DNA from: a bacterium | GTDB taxonomy: Bacteria; Patescibacteriota; Minisyncoccia; Phycocordibacterales; CAIZLB01 | Length of the DNA: 40,234 nt | Assembly: GCA_037127815.1 (NCBI GenBank) | Contig: JBAXXP010000006.1 | Location: forward strand, 1-40,234 | Reading direction: 5' to 3' | Shown: piece after piece, positions 31,051 through 38,656 of the stretch | Numbering within the stretch: the first letter of the stretch is position 1 | Layout: every line of letters starts with the position of its first letter | Notes under the pieces: model-generated | Database searches by the model: none | What the model was told of the DNA's origin: nothing | Seen by the model: only the letters and a program-made list of their open reading frames with translations | Program-made: the position numbers and the translations under genes

Positions 31051-31656
31051 CTATTTATTCAATCGACTATTTTGATAATTCTTGAAGTATTCCGCAACTT
31101 TCTTTTCTAACCTTTTATTATGATAAATTGGTAAAATTTCAAAAACCTTATCCCAATTTAAGTTTGATAAATTATCAAAGTGATAATCCTTACTAATATA
31201 TATACGATCCAAAAATGCTCGCTCCCGTGTTGCCATTGCATATCCTCCTTTATGCTCAATTCCTGTTGTATTACTCAAGACATAGTCTTTCATTCTTATA
31301 AAAGTGATTTTTTGCTCTCCAATACTAATTTCACGATTTATATATGTAGCAACAAAAATATTTCCGTAGTATTGAAAATTGACACCCTCTCTTGTTAAAA
31401 CAGTTTCAAAGCTGATGTAGGATGGGGTATTGATTCTGGTTGCTAATTCAAAAGAATCATAGTTTTTATCTTTAGCATATAAACCTCGACGTACTTTAAC
31501 TAACTTTCCAATCTTTGTGTATTTATTTAATCTGTTGCTGATTATTGATTCATTTTCTTCGCCCCACATCAAAGCCGCGTCCTTTATAGAAAAGATCGTC
31601 TTATCTGACCTCAATAAAGTCTCTAAATATCCACCTTTTGTAGGTTTTTTGTCCAT
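31051..31656 (-). CDS. AbiEi-type antitoxin / transcriptional regulator
   Basis: The 201-residue protein is AbiEi-like: an N-terminal winged helix (TIFSIKDAALMWGEENESIISNRLNKYTKIGKLVKVRRGLY) and a C-terminal domain (YISFETVLTREGVNFQYYG, ATRERAFLDRIYI). In type IV AbiE systems the antitoxin represses its own operon by binding inverted repeats and neutralises the toxin. The ATG at 31656 is chosen; a GTG at 31674 would put the start inside the operator-like repeat. An inverted repeat overlaps the promoter just upstream. Confidence 0.83.
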   Translation of the reverse strand: MDKKPTKGGYLETLLRSDKTIFSIKDAALMWGEENESIISNRLNKYTKIGKLVKVRRGLYAKDKNYDSFELATRINTPSYISFETVLTREGVNFQYYGNIFVATYINREISIGEQKITFIRMKDYVLSNTTGIEHKGGYAMATRERAFLDRIYISKDYHFDNLSNLNWDKVFEILPIYHNKRLEKKVAEYFKNYQNSRLNK

Positions 31657-31660
31657 ATTG

Positions 31661-31700
31661 TGACTGGAATGCACTTTAAACGCATATTCCAGTCATAATA
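31661..31700 (-). promoter_or_regulatory. promoter and operator-like repeat of AbiE-type operon
   Basis: TGACTGGAAT (31661-31670) and ATTCCAGTCA (31686-31695) are perfect 10-bp inverted arms separated by 15 nt, 5 nt from the ATG. TATTAT on the minus strand (31695-31700) overlaps the distal arm. The layout fits autorepression by AbiEi. Confidence 0.7.
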
Positions 31701-31845
31701 CTATCATATTCTCATAAAATAGCAATTGTATTGTACTAAGTAATCTGAATAAACGTATCGTAAAGTAATATTATTAGTCACCCAAATAAGTATAGATAAT
31801 ACTCGAAAATCTGTCCCTCCGCCGTTGACTTCATTCAAATCGTGC

Positions 31846-31851
31846 TATAAT
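31846..31851 (+). promoter_or_regulatory. -10 box of DUF5652 gene
   Basis: TATAAT, 9 nt, ATG at 31861. TTGACT lies 15 nt further upstream (31825-31830). Confidence 0.55.
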
Positions 31852-31860
31852 TAACCCGTT

Positions 31861-32322
31861 ATGATGTACAACAATATATACGAAACAGGACGTCACATGG
31901 GTAACTATGGATATGGTGCATTTCCATATAGTCCAGCTGTGTTCTGGGGATTATCAATTTTAGGTCTTATTGTCGCAGTTTGGTTTTTAATTTCACTCGT
32001 TCTTAAAGGCTACGCACTGTGGAATGCAGCTAAGAGAAATGAGAAGTGGTGGTTTATCGCACTTCTTGTTGTAAACACAATGGGAATTCTTGAACTTATT
32101 TATTTAATATTTGTAGTAAAGATTCCACTTTGTAAAAGATTTGGAGGACATCAATGTTGCGGTAGACATTGCCATTGCGGAGAATGTGATACATGCAAAT
32201 CTGAAGGAAAAGTAATCTGTGCTCTTAGAGATAAAGATTCAGAAGACATGGATATAATGGAAGAAGAAGCATCTCCAGAGAATAAAGAAAATACAAAGAA
32301 AGAAGCAGAAGAAGTTTTCTAG
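31861..32322 (+). CDS. DUF5652 membrane protein with Cys/His-rich tail
   Basis: The 153-residue protein has two helices. The second, with its preceding loop (YALWNAAKRNEKWWFIALLV and NTMGILELIYLIFV), matches DUF5652, a CPR-enriched family of unknown function. Next comes a Cys/His cluster (CKRFGGHQCCGRHCHCGECD, then TCK...C) that could bind metal ions or clusters, and an acidic Glu-rich tail. Topology places the cluster on the side after helix 2. It is monocistronic with its own leaderless promoter and terminator. Confidence 0.82.
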   Translation: MMYNNIYETGRHMGNYGYGAFPYSPAVFWGLSILGLIVAVWFLISLVLKGYALWNAAKRNEKWWFIALLVVNTMGILELIYLIFVVKIPLCKRFGGHQCCGRHCHCGECDTCKSEGKVICALRDKDSEDMDIMEEEASPENKENTKKEAEEVF

Positions 32323-32359
32323 TATTTCAGTATCGGCCGATATTATAATCGCTTAATAT

Positions 32360-32397
32360 AAAACAAAAACGTCATTTTTCATGACGTTTTTTGTTTT
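32360..32397 (+). terminator. intrinsic terminator
   Basis: AAAACAAAAACGTCAT pairs with ATGACGTTTTTTGTTTT (one bulged base). It ends the DUF5652 transcript and also faces the convergent gene. Confidence 0.8.
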
Positions 32398-32443
32398 GCC
32401 TTTTCTAATTCTCCTGATTCCTAATTCCGGTATCTCACTAGAC

Positions 32444-33031
32444 CTACTCGATACAACAATTAATCGCTCTTCTAACCAAATCGCCAAGCTTCGCAGTTAG
32501 GCCTTCTTTCTTTTCGTTCTTATCATCTTTGGTGATTTGACCCTCATCGATTTTCTTTATGTCAGCTGTTGAAATCATTTTCATATTCAAACCCCAGAAT
32601 AGGGAATAAAGCTCATATGATTTATTGAACATATTATATGCATCTTCTTTATGTCCTTGGCTCAATTGTTTTGTTCCAACTTCCATAAGTCTGTAACTTG
32701 CTGCCATTAAGTGTTTTGAAATACACCATACTTCACCCTCGTAATCTTTGATAATTCTTTTAAGAAGCTCCTTGCGCATTTCTCTTACGGTATCAATTAA
32801 ATCATAATATTCATTCTTGCCAGTTTTTGCACCAGTGAAGAAGAAGTGCTCCTCAATACTAACAAGGTTCATGATAGCGATAGATAAATCTTGGTCCGAT
32901 GAAAGATCCATTTTATCTTGCTTCTTCATTGAATCTACTTTATCGATAAACTCTTCTAATTTCTTTACATCAAAGCCCCCAGTTTTTACAGCTGTTGTTG
33001 TGTCGTTGCTTGTGTGTGTTGTTTCATTCAT
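32444..33031 (-). CDS. helical protein of unknown function
   Basis: The 195-residue soluble protein is mostly helical: FDVKKLEEFIDKVDSMKKQDKM, then IAIMNLVSIEEHFFFTG, REMRKELLKRIIKDYEGEVWC, MAASYRLMEVGTKQLSQGHK and AYNMFNKSYELYSLFWGL. The tetratricopeptide-like tail of paired helices suggests a protein-protein interaction module. I do not recognise the family. The first 6 residues of a longer reading are dropped because MNETTHTSND is the natural start. It has no obvious partner, and the next gene upstream ends 44 nt before it. Confidence 0.68.
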   Translation of the reverse strand: MNETTHTSNDTTTAVKTGGFDVKKLEEFIDKVDSMKKQDKMDLSSDQDLSIAIMNLVSIEEHFFFTGAKTGKNEYYDLIDTVREMRKELLKRIIKDYEGEVWCISKHLMAASYRLMEVGTKQLSQGHKEDAYNMFNKSYELYSLFWGLNMKMISTADIKKIDEGQITKDDKNEKKEGLTAKLGDLVRRAINCCIE

Positions 33032-33074
33032 ATATGTATATATTACCACCCAGTGGGCGATTTTGCTAAATCGA

Positions 33075-33623
33075 TTATTTTGTTAAGAAAAAGAAGACAA
33101 GACTTAGAATTACTAGTAAGGCGTTTGGCATAACTACTTTTTCAAAAGGGAAATGCGCGCGCCCTTTATTCTTAGCCTTAATATGCGCATACCATTCTAC
33201 ACTTGTCCAGAACGCAAATGTTCCAACTAGTATTCCAAGCGTTAATTTATCTACTGAAAATGCGGAATCTACGCCAAATGTTTTAAGGGCGCCAAGCTTA
33301 TTTCCAATTATTCCCATGCCCCAAAGTGGAAATATGATTAGAAGATAATAGGCAAGAATTGTAATTTCATTTCTGAATTTAAAATGAATTTTCTTTTTAT
33401 CAAACCAATTGATGTTCCAGAATGACATAGATAGAGTTAAGGCTCCAATCCATAATCCAGTTACCGTATCATCTATTCCAAGCCATCTAGAGAAACCAAC
33501 GCCTGATGCAACGGCAATTGTACAAAGTGGACATACGGCCAGTGCTACTTTATGACTAAGTACTGAAATAGTTCCAATTCCTAGTATTGCAATTTTAAAT
33601 GGGTTTGTTTTATGGTCTGTCAT
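33075..33623 (-). CDS. integral membrane protein with CPxC motif
   Basis: The 182-residue protein has about five helices. Near the end of helix 1 it carries AVCPLCTIAVASGVGFSRWLG, a CPxC redox-like motif beside a membrane surface. A longer polar loop (FDKKKIHFKFRNEI) follows. CPxC in a membrane setting recalls thiol-redox proteins (DsbB/VKOR type), but the other hallmarks are missing, so redox function is only a suggestion. It starts 1 nt after a small upstream ORF, with which it must be cotranscribed. Confidence 0.72.
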   Translation of the reverse strand: MTDHKTNPFKIAILGIGTISVLSHKVALAVCPLCTIAVASGVGFSRWLGIDDTVTGLWIGALTLSMSFWNINWFDKKKIHFKFRNEITILAYYLLIIFPLWGMGIIGNKLGALKTFGVDSAFSVDKLTLGILVGTFAFWTSVEWYAHIKAKNKGRAHFPFEKVVMPNALLVILSLVFFFLTK

Positions 33624-33624
33624 T

Positions 33625-33774
33625 TTATTTATTTATTACCTTATCAATTTGAAAACCATTTTCATACCCCCCTCCAACCTTAGACTTATCTATTCTATCT
33701 AGAGAAATAGATAGAATAGCAATAATTATCGATAATAAAAATAACAGGCTTGATGTAATCAGTTTCTTACTCAT
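33625..33774 (-). CDS. small single-helix secreted or membrane peptide (49 residues)
   Basis: The ORF reads MSKKLITSSLLFLLSIII, then AILSISLDRIDKSKVGGGYENGFQIDKVINK. A basic N-terminus and hydrophobic stretch (5-24) form a signal anchor or signal peptide. It is supported as a gene by TATAAT 8 nt before the ATG (33783-33788) and by stopping 1 nt before the CPxC membrane-protein start. Without it that protein would have no promoter at a normal distance. No Cys is present, so it is not a lipoprotein. Its function is unknown; a partner subunit of the CPxC protein is inference. Confidence 0.68.
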   Translation of the reverse strand: MSKKLITSSLLFLLSIIIAILSISLDRIDKSKVGGGYENGFQIDKVINK

Positions 33775-33782
33775 GTTTGCAT

Positions 33783-33830
33783 ATTATAGTCTTTTTAAGC
33801 ATTTGTGTCATCTTTGCAATATGATATAAT
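33783..33830. promoter_or_regulatory. divergent leaderless promoters (small ORF/aquaporin)
   Basis: Minus strand: TATAAT (33788-33783), 8 nt, ATG. Plus strand: TTGTGT (33803-33808), 16 nt, TATAAT (33825-33830), 7 nt, ATG at 33838. Both genes are predicted leaderless and share a 63-nt gap. Confidence 0.6.
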
Positions 33831-33837
33831 TCCTGGC

Positions 33838-34605
33838 ATGAATACAAATAAAATTTCATATAATAAATATGTAGCCGAAATTATCGGCGCTTTAATATTG
33901 GTAATGGTTGTGGCTTTATCAGGTGCGGGATTATCAGCAATAATATTCGTAGGTCTTGCGTATGCTTTTGTTGTGTATCTTTTTGGAGATATCAGTGGAG
34001 CTCATGCTAACCCAGCATTTACAATTGCTGCTTTAACAATGAAGAAAATCAAGTGGCAAGATGCTATTCTTTACATTTGTGCACAATTAATCGGTGCTGG
34101 TCTTGGTCTTATAATACTTAAAAATATTGGTTTTACTTTCATGGACATTAAGTCAATAGAAAGTCTTACACTTAGCAAATTGTTTTTCGCAGAAGTAATT
34201 GGATCAGCTGTCTTTGCAATGGCTTTTGCTGCATCACTTCATGGTAAGACTACAAAGAGTAATAACGGACTTATCCTAGGATTTGGTCTATTCTTTGGTC
34301 TATTATTTGCAAACATTATTACACAAGGAGTTGGTATTCTTAACCCAGCTATTGCAATTGGTGTAAGTGTATTAAATTGGGCAACAATTCTTGGTCCTAT
34401 TGCTGGAGCTTTGATTGGAGCTTGGTTGTACAGATTTACTGTTCTTGGAAACCTATGTGGATGTAATTCAACTTGCGATAGTTCATGTTTCTGTGGATTC
34501 TGTCACAGAGGTTCAAAGAACAATGTTGAAGAGCCTGTAGTTATCGAGTCTGTAGTATTTGTTGATTCAGCAGATCTAGAGAATCTAGACAGATCTTCAA
34601 ACTAG
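33838..34605 (+). CDS. aquaporin/MIP family channel with Cys-rich tail
   Basis: The 255-residue protein has the MIP fold: six helices and two half-helix loops, SGAHANPAFTIA and GVGILNPAIAIG. The first loop has the NPA signature. The second has NPAI rather than NPAR, so the selectivity-filter arginine is missing, which widens the pore in known channels. The cytoplasmic C-terminus adds a Cys-rich segment (CGCNSTCDSSCFCGFC) and an acidic tail, not normal for aquaporins. The start at 33838 follows TATAAT by 7 nt. Substrate (water, glycerol or other) cannot be read. Confidence 0.88.
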   Translation: MNTNKISYNKYVAEIIGALILVMVVALSGAGLSAIIFVGLAYAFVVYLFGDISGAHANPAFTIAALTMKKIKWQDAILYICAQLIGAGLGLIILKNIGFTFMDIKSIESLTLSKLFFAEVIGSAVFAMAFAASLHGKTTKSNNGLILGFGLFFGLLFANIITQGVGILNPAIAIGVSVLNWATILGPIAGALIGAWLYRFTVLGNLCGCNSTCDSSCFCGFCHRGSKNNVEEPVVIESVVFVDSADLENLDRSSN

Positions 34606-34689
34606 GTATAGCTACACTTATCTATATTCAGGTAATAAATGAATATTGGATAAATTATAAATTCGGGTAATCGTGCAAATATAATCGAT

Positions 34690-35268
34690 ATGAAAACCTT
34701 AATAATCACCGCTCACCCAAGCTCAAAGGGTTTCACACATAGAATCGCTGAGGCATATAAAGCTGGTGCAGAAAGCGTGGGTGTTACTGTTGAAATATTG
34801 GATTTGTACAAGGAATCTCCAAGACAAGATTTCTTTAGTTTTGAAAACATAAGAGATGTGCGAGTTGATCTTATCAGAGATTCTTATCAGGCTAAGATAA
34901 CAGAATCAGATAATATTGTTTTTATTCACCCGCTTTGGTGGGGAGCAATGCCTGCTATTCTTAAAAATTTTATCGATATTAACATATCAGCCGGTTTTGC
35001 CTTCAGATATATTAAAGGAAGACCTGTTGGATTGCTTAAGGGTAAAACTGCAAATGTTTATATCACCTGCGATGGTTCAAAATGGCTTTACAGATTTTTG
35101 GGAATGCCATTTAGAACTACATGGTCTGTGATTACTTTGTTTGTTTGTGGCCTAAAGGTTAGAAAGATAAAGTTACTTGATAAGAAGTTTAAGAAGACGG
35201 AAGATCAGCTTGTTAAGTTTCTGGAGGGGGTTAAGAGGGACGGGGCTAGTTTGGCGGCAGGGAAGTAA
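34690..35268 (+). CDS. flavodoxin-fold NAD(P)H-quinone reductase-like protein
   Basis: The 192-residue protein belongs to the Flavodoxin_2 family (MdaB/KefF/NQO1-like). MKTLIITAHPSSKGFTHRIAEAY binds FMN/FAD phosphate, and HPLWWGAMPAILKNFIDINI is the family hallmark, followed by GLLKGKTANVYITCDG. Family members reduce quinones with NAD(P)H and protect against oxidative stress; the exact acceptor is unknown. TATAAT lies 4 nt before the ATG, somewhat close. Confidence 0.88.
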   Translation: MKTLIITAHPSSKGFTHRIAEAYKAGAESVGVTVEILDLYKESPRQDFFSFENIRDVRVDLIRDSYQAKITESDNIVFIHPLWWGAMPAILKNFIDINISAGFAFRYIKGRPVGLLKGKTANVYITCDGSKWLYRFLGMPFRTTWSVITLFVCGLKVRKIKLLDKKFKKTEDQLVKFLEGVKRDGASLAAGK

Positions 35269-35272
35269 ATTT

Positions 35273-35320
35273 AAAATACCCGCATGAAGCTTATTCCAAA
35301 TAGCTTCATGCGGGTATTTT
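35273..35320 (+). terminator. strong intrinsic terminator
   Basis: AAAATACCCGCATGAAGCT pairs with AGCTTCATGCGGGTATTTT (19 bp, 10-nt loop) and further T follow. The next start is only 15 nt beyond, so the DUF192 gene's promoter must lie within or before this hairpin. Confidence 0.9.
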
Positions 35321-35334
35321 TTTAAAACAAAACA

Positions 35335-35889
35335 ATGAGATCATTTATACTACTGGAACAACCACAAGACACAAGAAAAAACCGACTTATCATTGGTGGT
35401 TTCATAGTCTTTGTCTCTATAATTTCCTATGTCACTTACTACGGTGCATTATATGGAATGAGCAAGCTGAATCTGGGAGATAATAACATTGCCTACGTTG
35501 ATGATTCTGTATTCTTTAAGACTGTAAAGGTTAAATGTGGCAAGAGCCAGTTTACAACCTACATTACACACAGTGACTCCGATAGAGAAAAGGGCTTAAG
35601 TGTCTTTTCTAAAATAAAAGATGAGGAGGCTATGATCTTTACTTTTGATACTCCAAAAAAATATTCCTTCTGGATGAAAGGTATGAAATTCCCAATAGAC
35701 ATTATATGGCTTGATGAAAATGGAAAGATTGTTGACATCGCAAAATCTGTACAGGTCAACTCATATCCAAACATGATTACACCAAGTGAAGATTCTCTCT
35801 ATGTTTTGGAAATAAATGCAGGACTTGCCGATAAATCGAAAATAAATATTGGCGATGTCTGCACCTTTGATTCTGCTCGACTGAAATAG
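35335..35889 (+). CDS. DUF192 family membrane-anchored protein
   Basis: The 184-residue protein has one helix (about 18-40, RLIIGGFIVFVSIISYVTYYGAL) and an extracytoplasmic DUF192 domain: SDSDREKGLSVFSKIKDEEAM, FTFDTPKKYSFWMKGMKFPI, DIIWLDENGKIVDIAK and YVLEINAGLADKSKINIGD. DUF192 is a small beta-rich domain of unknown function found in many secreted proteins. It has no obvious promoter between the terminator and ATG; a reader should consider readthrough from the upstream gene. It is followed by a 197-nt A+T-rich gap. Confidence 0.85.
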   Translation: MRSFILLEQPQDTRKNRLIIGGFIVFVSIISYVTYYGALYGMSKLNLGDNNIAYVDDSVFFKTVKVKCGKSQFTTYITHSDSDREKGLSVFSKIKDEEAMIFTFDTPKKYSFWMKGMKFPIDIIWLDENGKIVDIAKSVQVNSYPNMITPSEDSLYVLEINAGLADKSKINIGDVCTFDSARLK

Positions 35890-36086
35890 TCCCTAAAAAT
35901 GGGCTGATACTGACCTTGACTTTGGTTTTTCTTTACATTAAGAAAAACTTGTTTTCGGCTCGTATTTTTTAGAGTTATACACTGTTTTTTTAGAAAAAAA
36001 GTTATAAAATGTATACTACTCGTTCACCAAAACGAATGAGAAAGGTATGAAGAGAGTTAGTTATTAGAAGATAATTATTGTAATTT

Positions 36087-38567
36087 ATGGCAGCATCAAA
36101 GAAGAAAGTATTGAAAAAGGTTTCAGCAAAGACATCGTCAAAAGTAGTTAAGAAAGTAACTAGCACTAAAAACGTGTCAAAAAAAGTAGTAGCAAAGGCG
36201 GTTCCTGAAAATAAAATCGTTAACATCGTTCCAATTGAAAATACACAAAAAATAGATAAGACCGAGAAGGTTGAAAAGAAGGTCTATTTAGTAAAACGTA
36301 TTATCAAGAGAAGTGGGGAAGTTGTTGCTTTTGACTTTGATAGAATTGTTAGCGCTATTCATAAATCAATGCTTGCTGTTGGTGAGGGTTCTGAAGAAGA
36401 AGCTTCTTTGGTTGCTAATAAAGTTTATGCCGATCTCGTTCGTGTTTCTAAAAAATATAAGAATTTCATTCCAGATGTTGAGGGAATACAAGATACTGTT
36501 GAGAATGAATTAATTTCAAGTGATTATCCAAAGGCTGCAAAGTCATACATTTTATATCGCGCAGAAAGATCAAAGCAAAGAGAAAAAAATATAGACGTAC
36601 CAGCTCATGTAAGAGCGCTTGCTGAAGAAAGTAAAAAGGCTTTTAGAAATCCACTAGGTGAATTCGTTTACTATAGAACTTACTCAAGATGGGTAGAGGA
36701 GGAGTCACGTCGTGAGACTTGGACTGAAACTGTAGAAAGATTCATGTCTTTTATGAAAGAGAATATGGGAGAGAAAGTTACAGAAAAAGAATATGAAGAA
36801 GTTCATCATGCAATCTTCAATCAAGAGGCTATGCCTTCAATGAGACTCTTGCAATTTTCAGGTCCTGCAGCCAGAAGAAATCACGCATCAGTTTATAACT
36901 GTTCATTTACTGCACCTCAAACATATCAAGACTTTGCAGAAATTATGTTCTTGTCTATGTCAGGAGCTGGAGTTGGAGTTTCAGTTGAGAGTTATGCTGC
37001 GCAATCACTTCCACAAATTCAATATCAAAAGAAAGCAAAGCCAGTTGATTATGTAGTTGAGGATACTCGTGAGGGATGGTCAGATTCATTATCGTTTGGA
37101 ATGGAAAAGTGGTTCCAAGGACAAGATGTTAATTTTGATTATTCAAAGTTACGTCCAGCCGGTGCTCGTCTTAAGACAACTGGAGGAAAGAGTTCAGGTG
37201 CTGATCCACTTGTTCAAATTCATAAATTCACAAGAAATAAAATACTATCAAGACAAGGCCAGCACTTAACAAACCTAGATGTCCACGATGTTATTTGTAT
37301 GATCGGAATGGGTGTTGTTTCAGGAGGGGTTAGAAGAACAGCTCTTATTTCTGTGTTCGATCAAAATGATGATTCTATAAGAACATGTAAGTCAGGACAA
37401 TTCTGGAATACAGAACCTCAAAGATCATTGGCTAATAACTCAGCGGCTTACAATCAAAAGCCAACTAATCAAGAGTTCCTAGAAGGATGGCTAGACCTTG
37501 TTAAGAGTGGATCAGGAGAGCCTGGAATATTCAACAGAGGCTCACTTAGAAAGACAATGCCAGAATCTCGTGCAAAACTTTCAGAAGGATGGTGGGATAA
37601 ATTTGGAACAAATCCATGTGGAGAAATCATTCTAAGACCAAAACAATTCTGTAACTTGTCAGAGGTTGTGGCGCGTCATGAAGATACAGAAAAAGATTTG
37701 ATGAGAAAAATTAGAATCGCTACAATTATTGGAACATATCAATCAACATTCTCAGATTTTATTTATCTTTCTCCAGAGTGGAAGAAGAACTGTGATGAAG
37801 AAAGACTTTTGGGAGTTTCAATTACAGGTATGTGGGATTGTCCAGTTGTTAGAAATCCACAAGTTCTAAGAAATCTAAGAGAGGAGACTGTAAGAGTAAA
37901 TAAGATTTATGCAAAAAGATTTGGTATAAATTCTTCAGCTGCAATCACTTGTGTAAAGCCGTCAGGTAACTTGTCACAAACTGTAGATTGTTCATCAGGA
38001 ATGCATGCAAGACATTCAGAGTATTACATTAGACGCGTTAGAATTTCTGCAACAGATTCACTATTTAAAATGATGAAGGATCAAGGTATCCCGTATCATC
38101 CAGAAGTTGGACAGACCGCAGAGAATGCAACAACTTATGTTATTGATTTTCCTGTAAAGGCTCCTGCTGATTCTAAGTTTAAGGATGATCTTAATGCAAT
38201 TGATCAATTGGAATTTTGGAAAATGGTTAAGTTAAATTACACACATCACAATCCTTCAGTAACTATTTCTGTTGGCGATGATGAATGGATTCCTGTTGCT
38301 GAATGGGTATACAAGAACTGGGAAATTGTTGGAGGTCTTTCATTCCTACCAAAGTCAAATCACGTATATCAATTAGCACCTTATGAGACATGTACTGAGG
38401 AGGTTTACAAAGATTTACTTGGCAAGTTTAAGGATCTTGATTTCTCAAAGATTGTTATTTACGAGAAAATGGACGAGACAGACCTTAAGGCGGAGGCAGC
38501 ATGTGCAGGAGGTGGATGTGAAGTAGAGACTATTCCTACAGCGAGTGGAACTACTGTTAAGGCATAG
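36087..38567 (+). CDS. nrdJ: adenosylcobalamin-dependent ribonucleoside-triphosphate reductase (class II)
   Basis: It reduces ribonucleotides to deoxyribonucleotides. Residues 1-66 are a Lys-rich, histone-like tail (KKKVLKKVSAKTSSKVVKKV); an ATP-cone follows (about 68-158). The catalytic core has C272 (YNCSFTAP), the radical Cys C511 in NPCGE (N509, E513), and C522 eleven residues later (QFCNLSEV), matching the C119/C408/C419 set of the Lactobacillus enzyme. The C-terminal CAGGGC (C-x4-C) matches the redox shuttle C731/C736. Class II enzymes need no oxygen and use vitamin B12, which CPR bacteria generally cannot make, so scavenging is implied. It feeds deoxynucleotides to the thymidylate set. 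Confidence 0.9.
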   Translation: MAASKKKVLKKVSAKTSSKVVKKVTSTKNVSKKVVAKAVPENKIVNIVPIENTQKIDKTEKVEKKVYLVKRIIKRSGEVVAFDFDRIVSAIHKSMLAVGEGSEEEASLVANKVYADLVRVSKKYKNFIPDVEGIQDTVENELISSDYPKAAKSYILYRAERSKQREKNIDVPAHVRALAEESKKAFRNPLGEFVYYRTYSRWVEEESRRETWTETVERFMSFMKENMGEKVTEKEYEEVHHAIFNQEAMPSMRLLQFSGPAARRNHASVYNCSFTAPQTYQDFAEIMFLSMSGAGVGVSVESYAAQSLPQIQYQKKAKPVDYVVEDTREGWSDSLSFGMEKWFQGQDVNFDYSKLRPAGARLKTTGGKSSGADPLVQIHKFTRNKILSRQGQHLTNLDVHDVICMIGMGVVSGGVRRTALISVFDQNDDSIRTCKSGQFWNTEPQRSLANNSAAYNQKPTNQEFLEGWLDLVKSGSGEPGIFNRGSLRKTMPESRAKLSEGWWDKFGTNPCGEIILRPKQFCNLSEVVARHEDTEKDLMRKIRIATIIGTYQSTFSDFIYLSPEWKKNCDEERLLGVSITGMWDCPVVRNPQVLRNLREETVRVNKIYAKRFGINSSAAITCVKPSGNLSQTVDCSSGMHARHSEYYIRRVRISATDSLFKMMKDQGIPYHPEVGQTAENATTYVIDFPVKAPADSKFKDDLNAIDQLEFWKMVKLNYTHHNPSVTISVGDDEWIPVAEWVYKNWEIVGGLSFLPKSNHVYQLAPYETCTEEVYKDLLGKFKDLDFSKIVIYEKMDETDLKAEAACAGGGCEVETIPTASGTTVKA

Positions 38568-38652
38568 GTGATTCTGATTCGTTAGAATCTGAATCACGGG
38601 GAAACCGTTAAATAAAAAATAAACCCTTCGCATCGCGAAGGGTTTATTTTTT
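38568..38652 (+). terminator. double hairpin terminator of nrdJ
   Basis: GTGATTCTGATTC and GAATCTGAATCAC (38568-38597) form a stem with one mismatch right after the stop. AAAAAATAAACCCTTCG pairs perfectly with CGAAGGGTTTATTTTTT (38614-38652, 17 bp, 5-nt loop), the actual terminator. Confidence 0.85.
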
Positions 38653-38656
38653 GTAG

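Noticed and set aside
35890-36086. NrdR boxes upstream of the ribonucleotide reductase
   Set aside because: The gap is A+T-rich with a possible promoter (TATACT near 36012), but no pair of sites matching the NrdR consensus could be seen.
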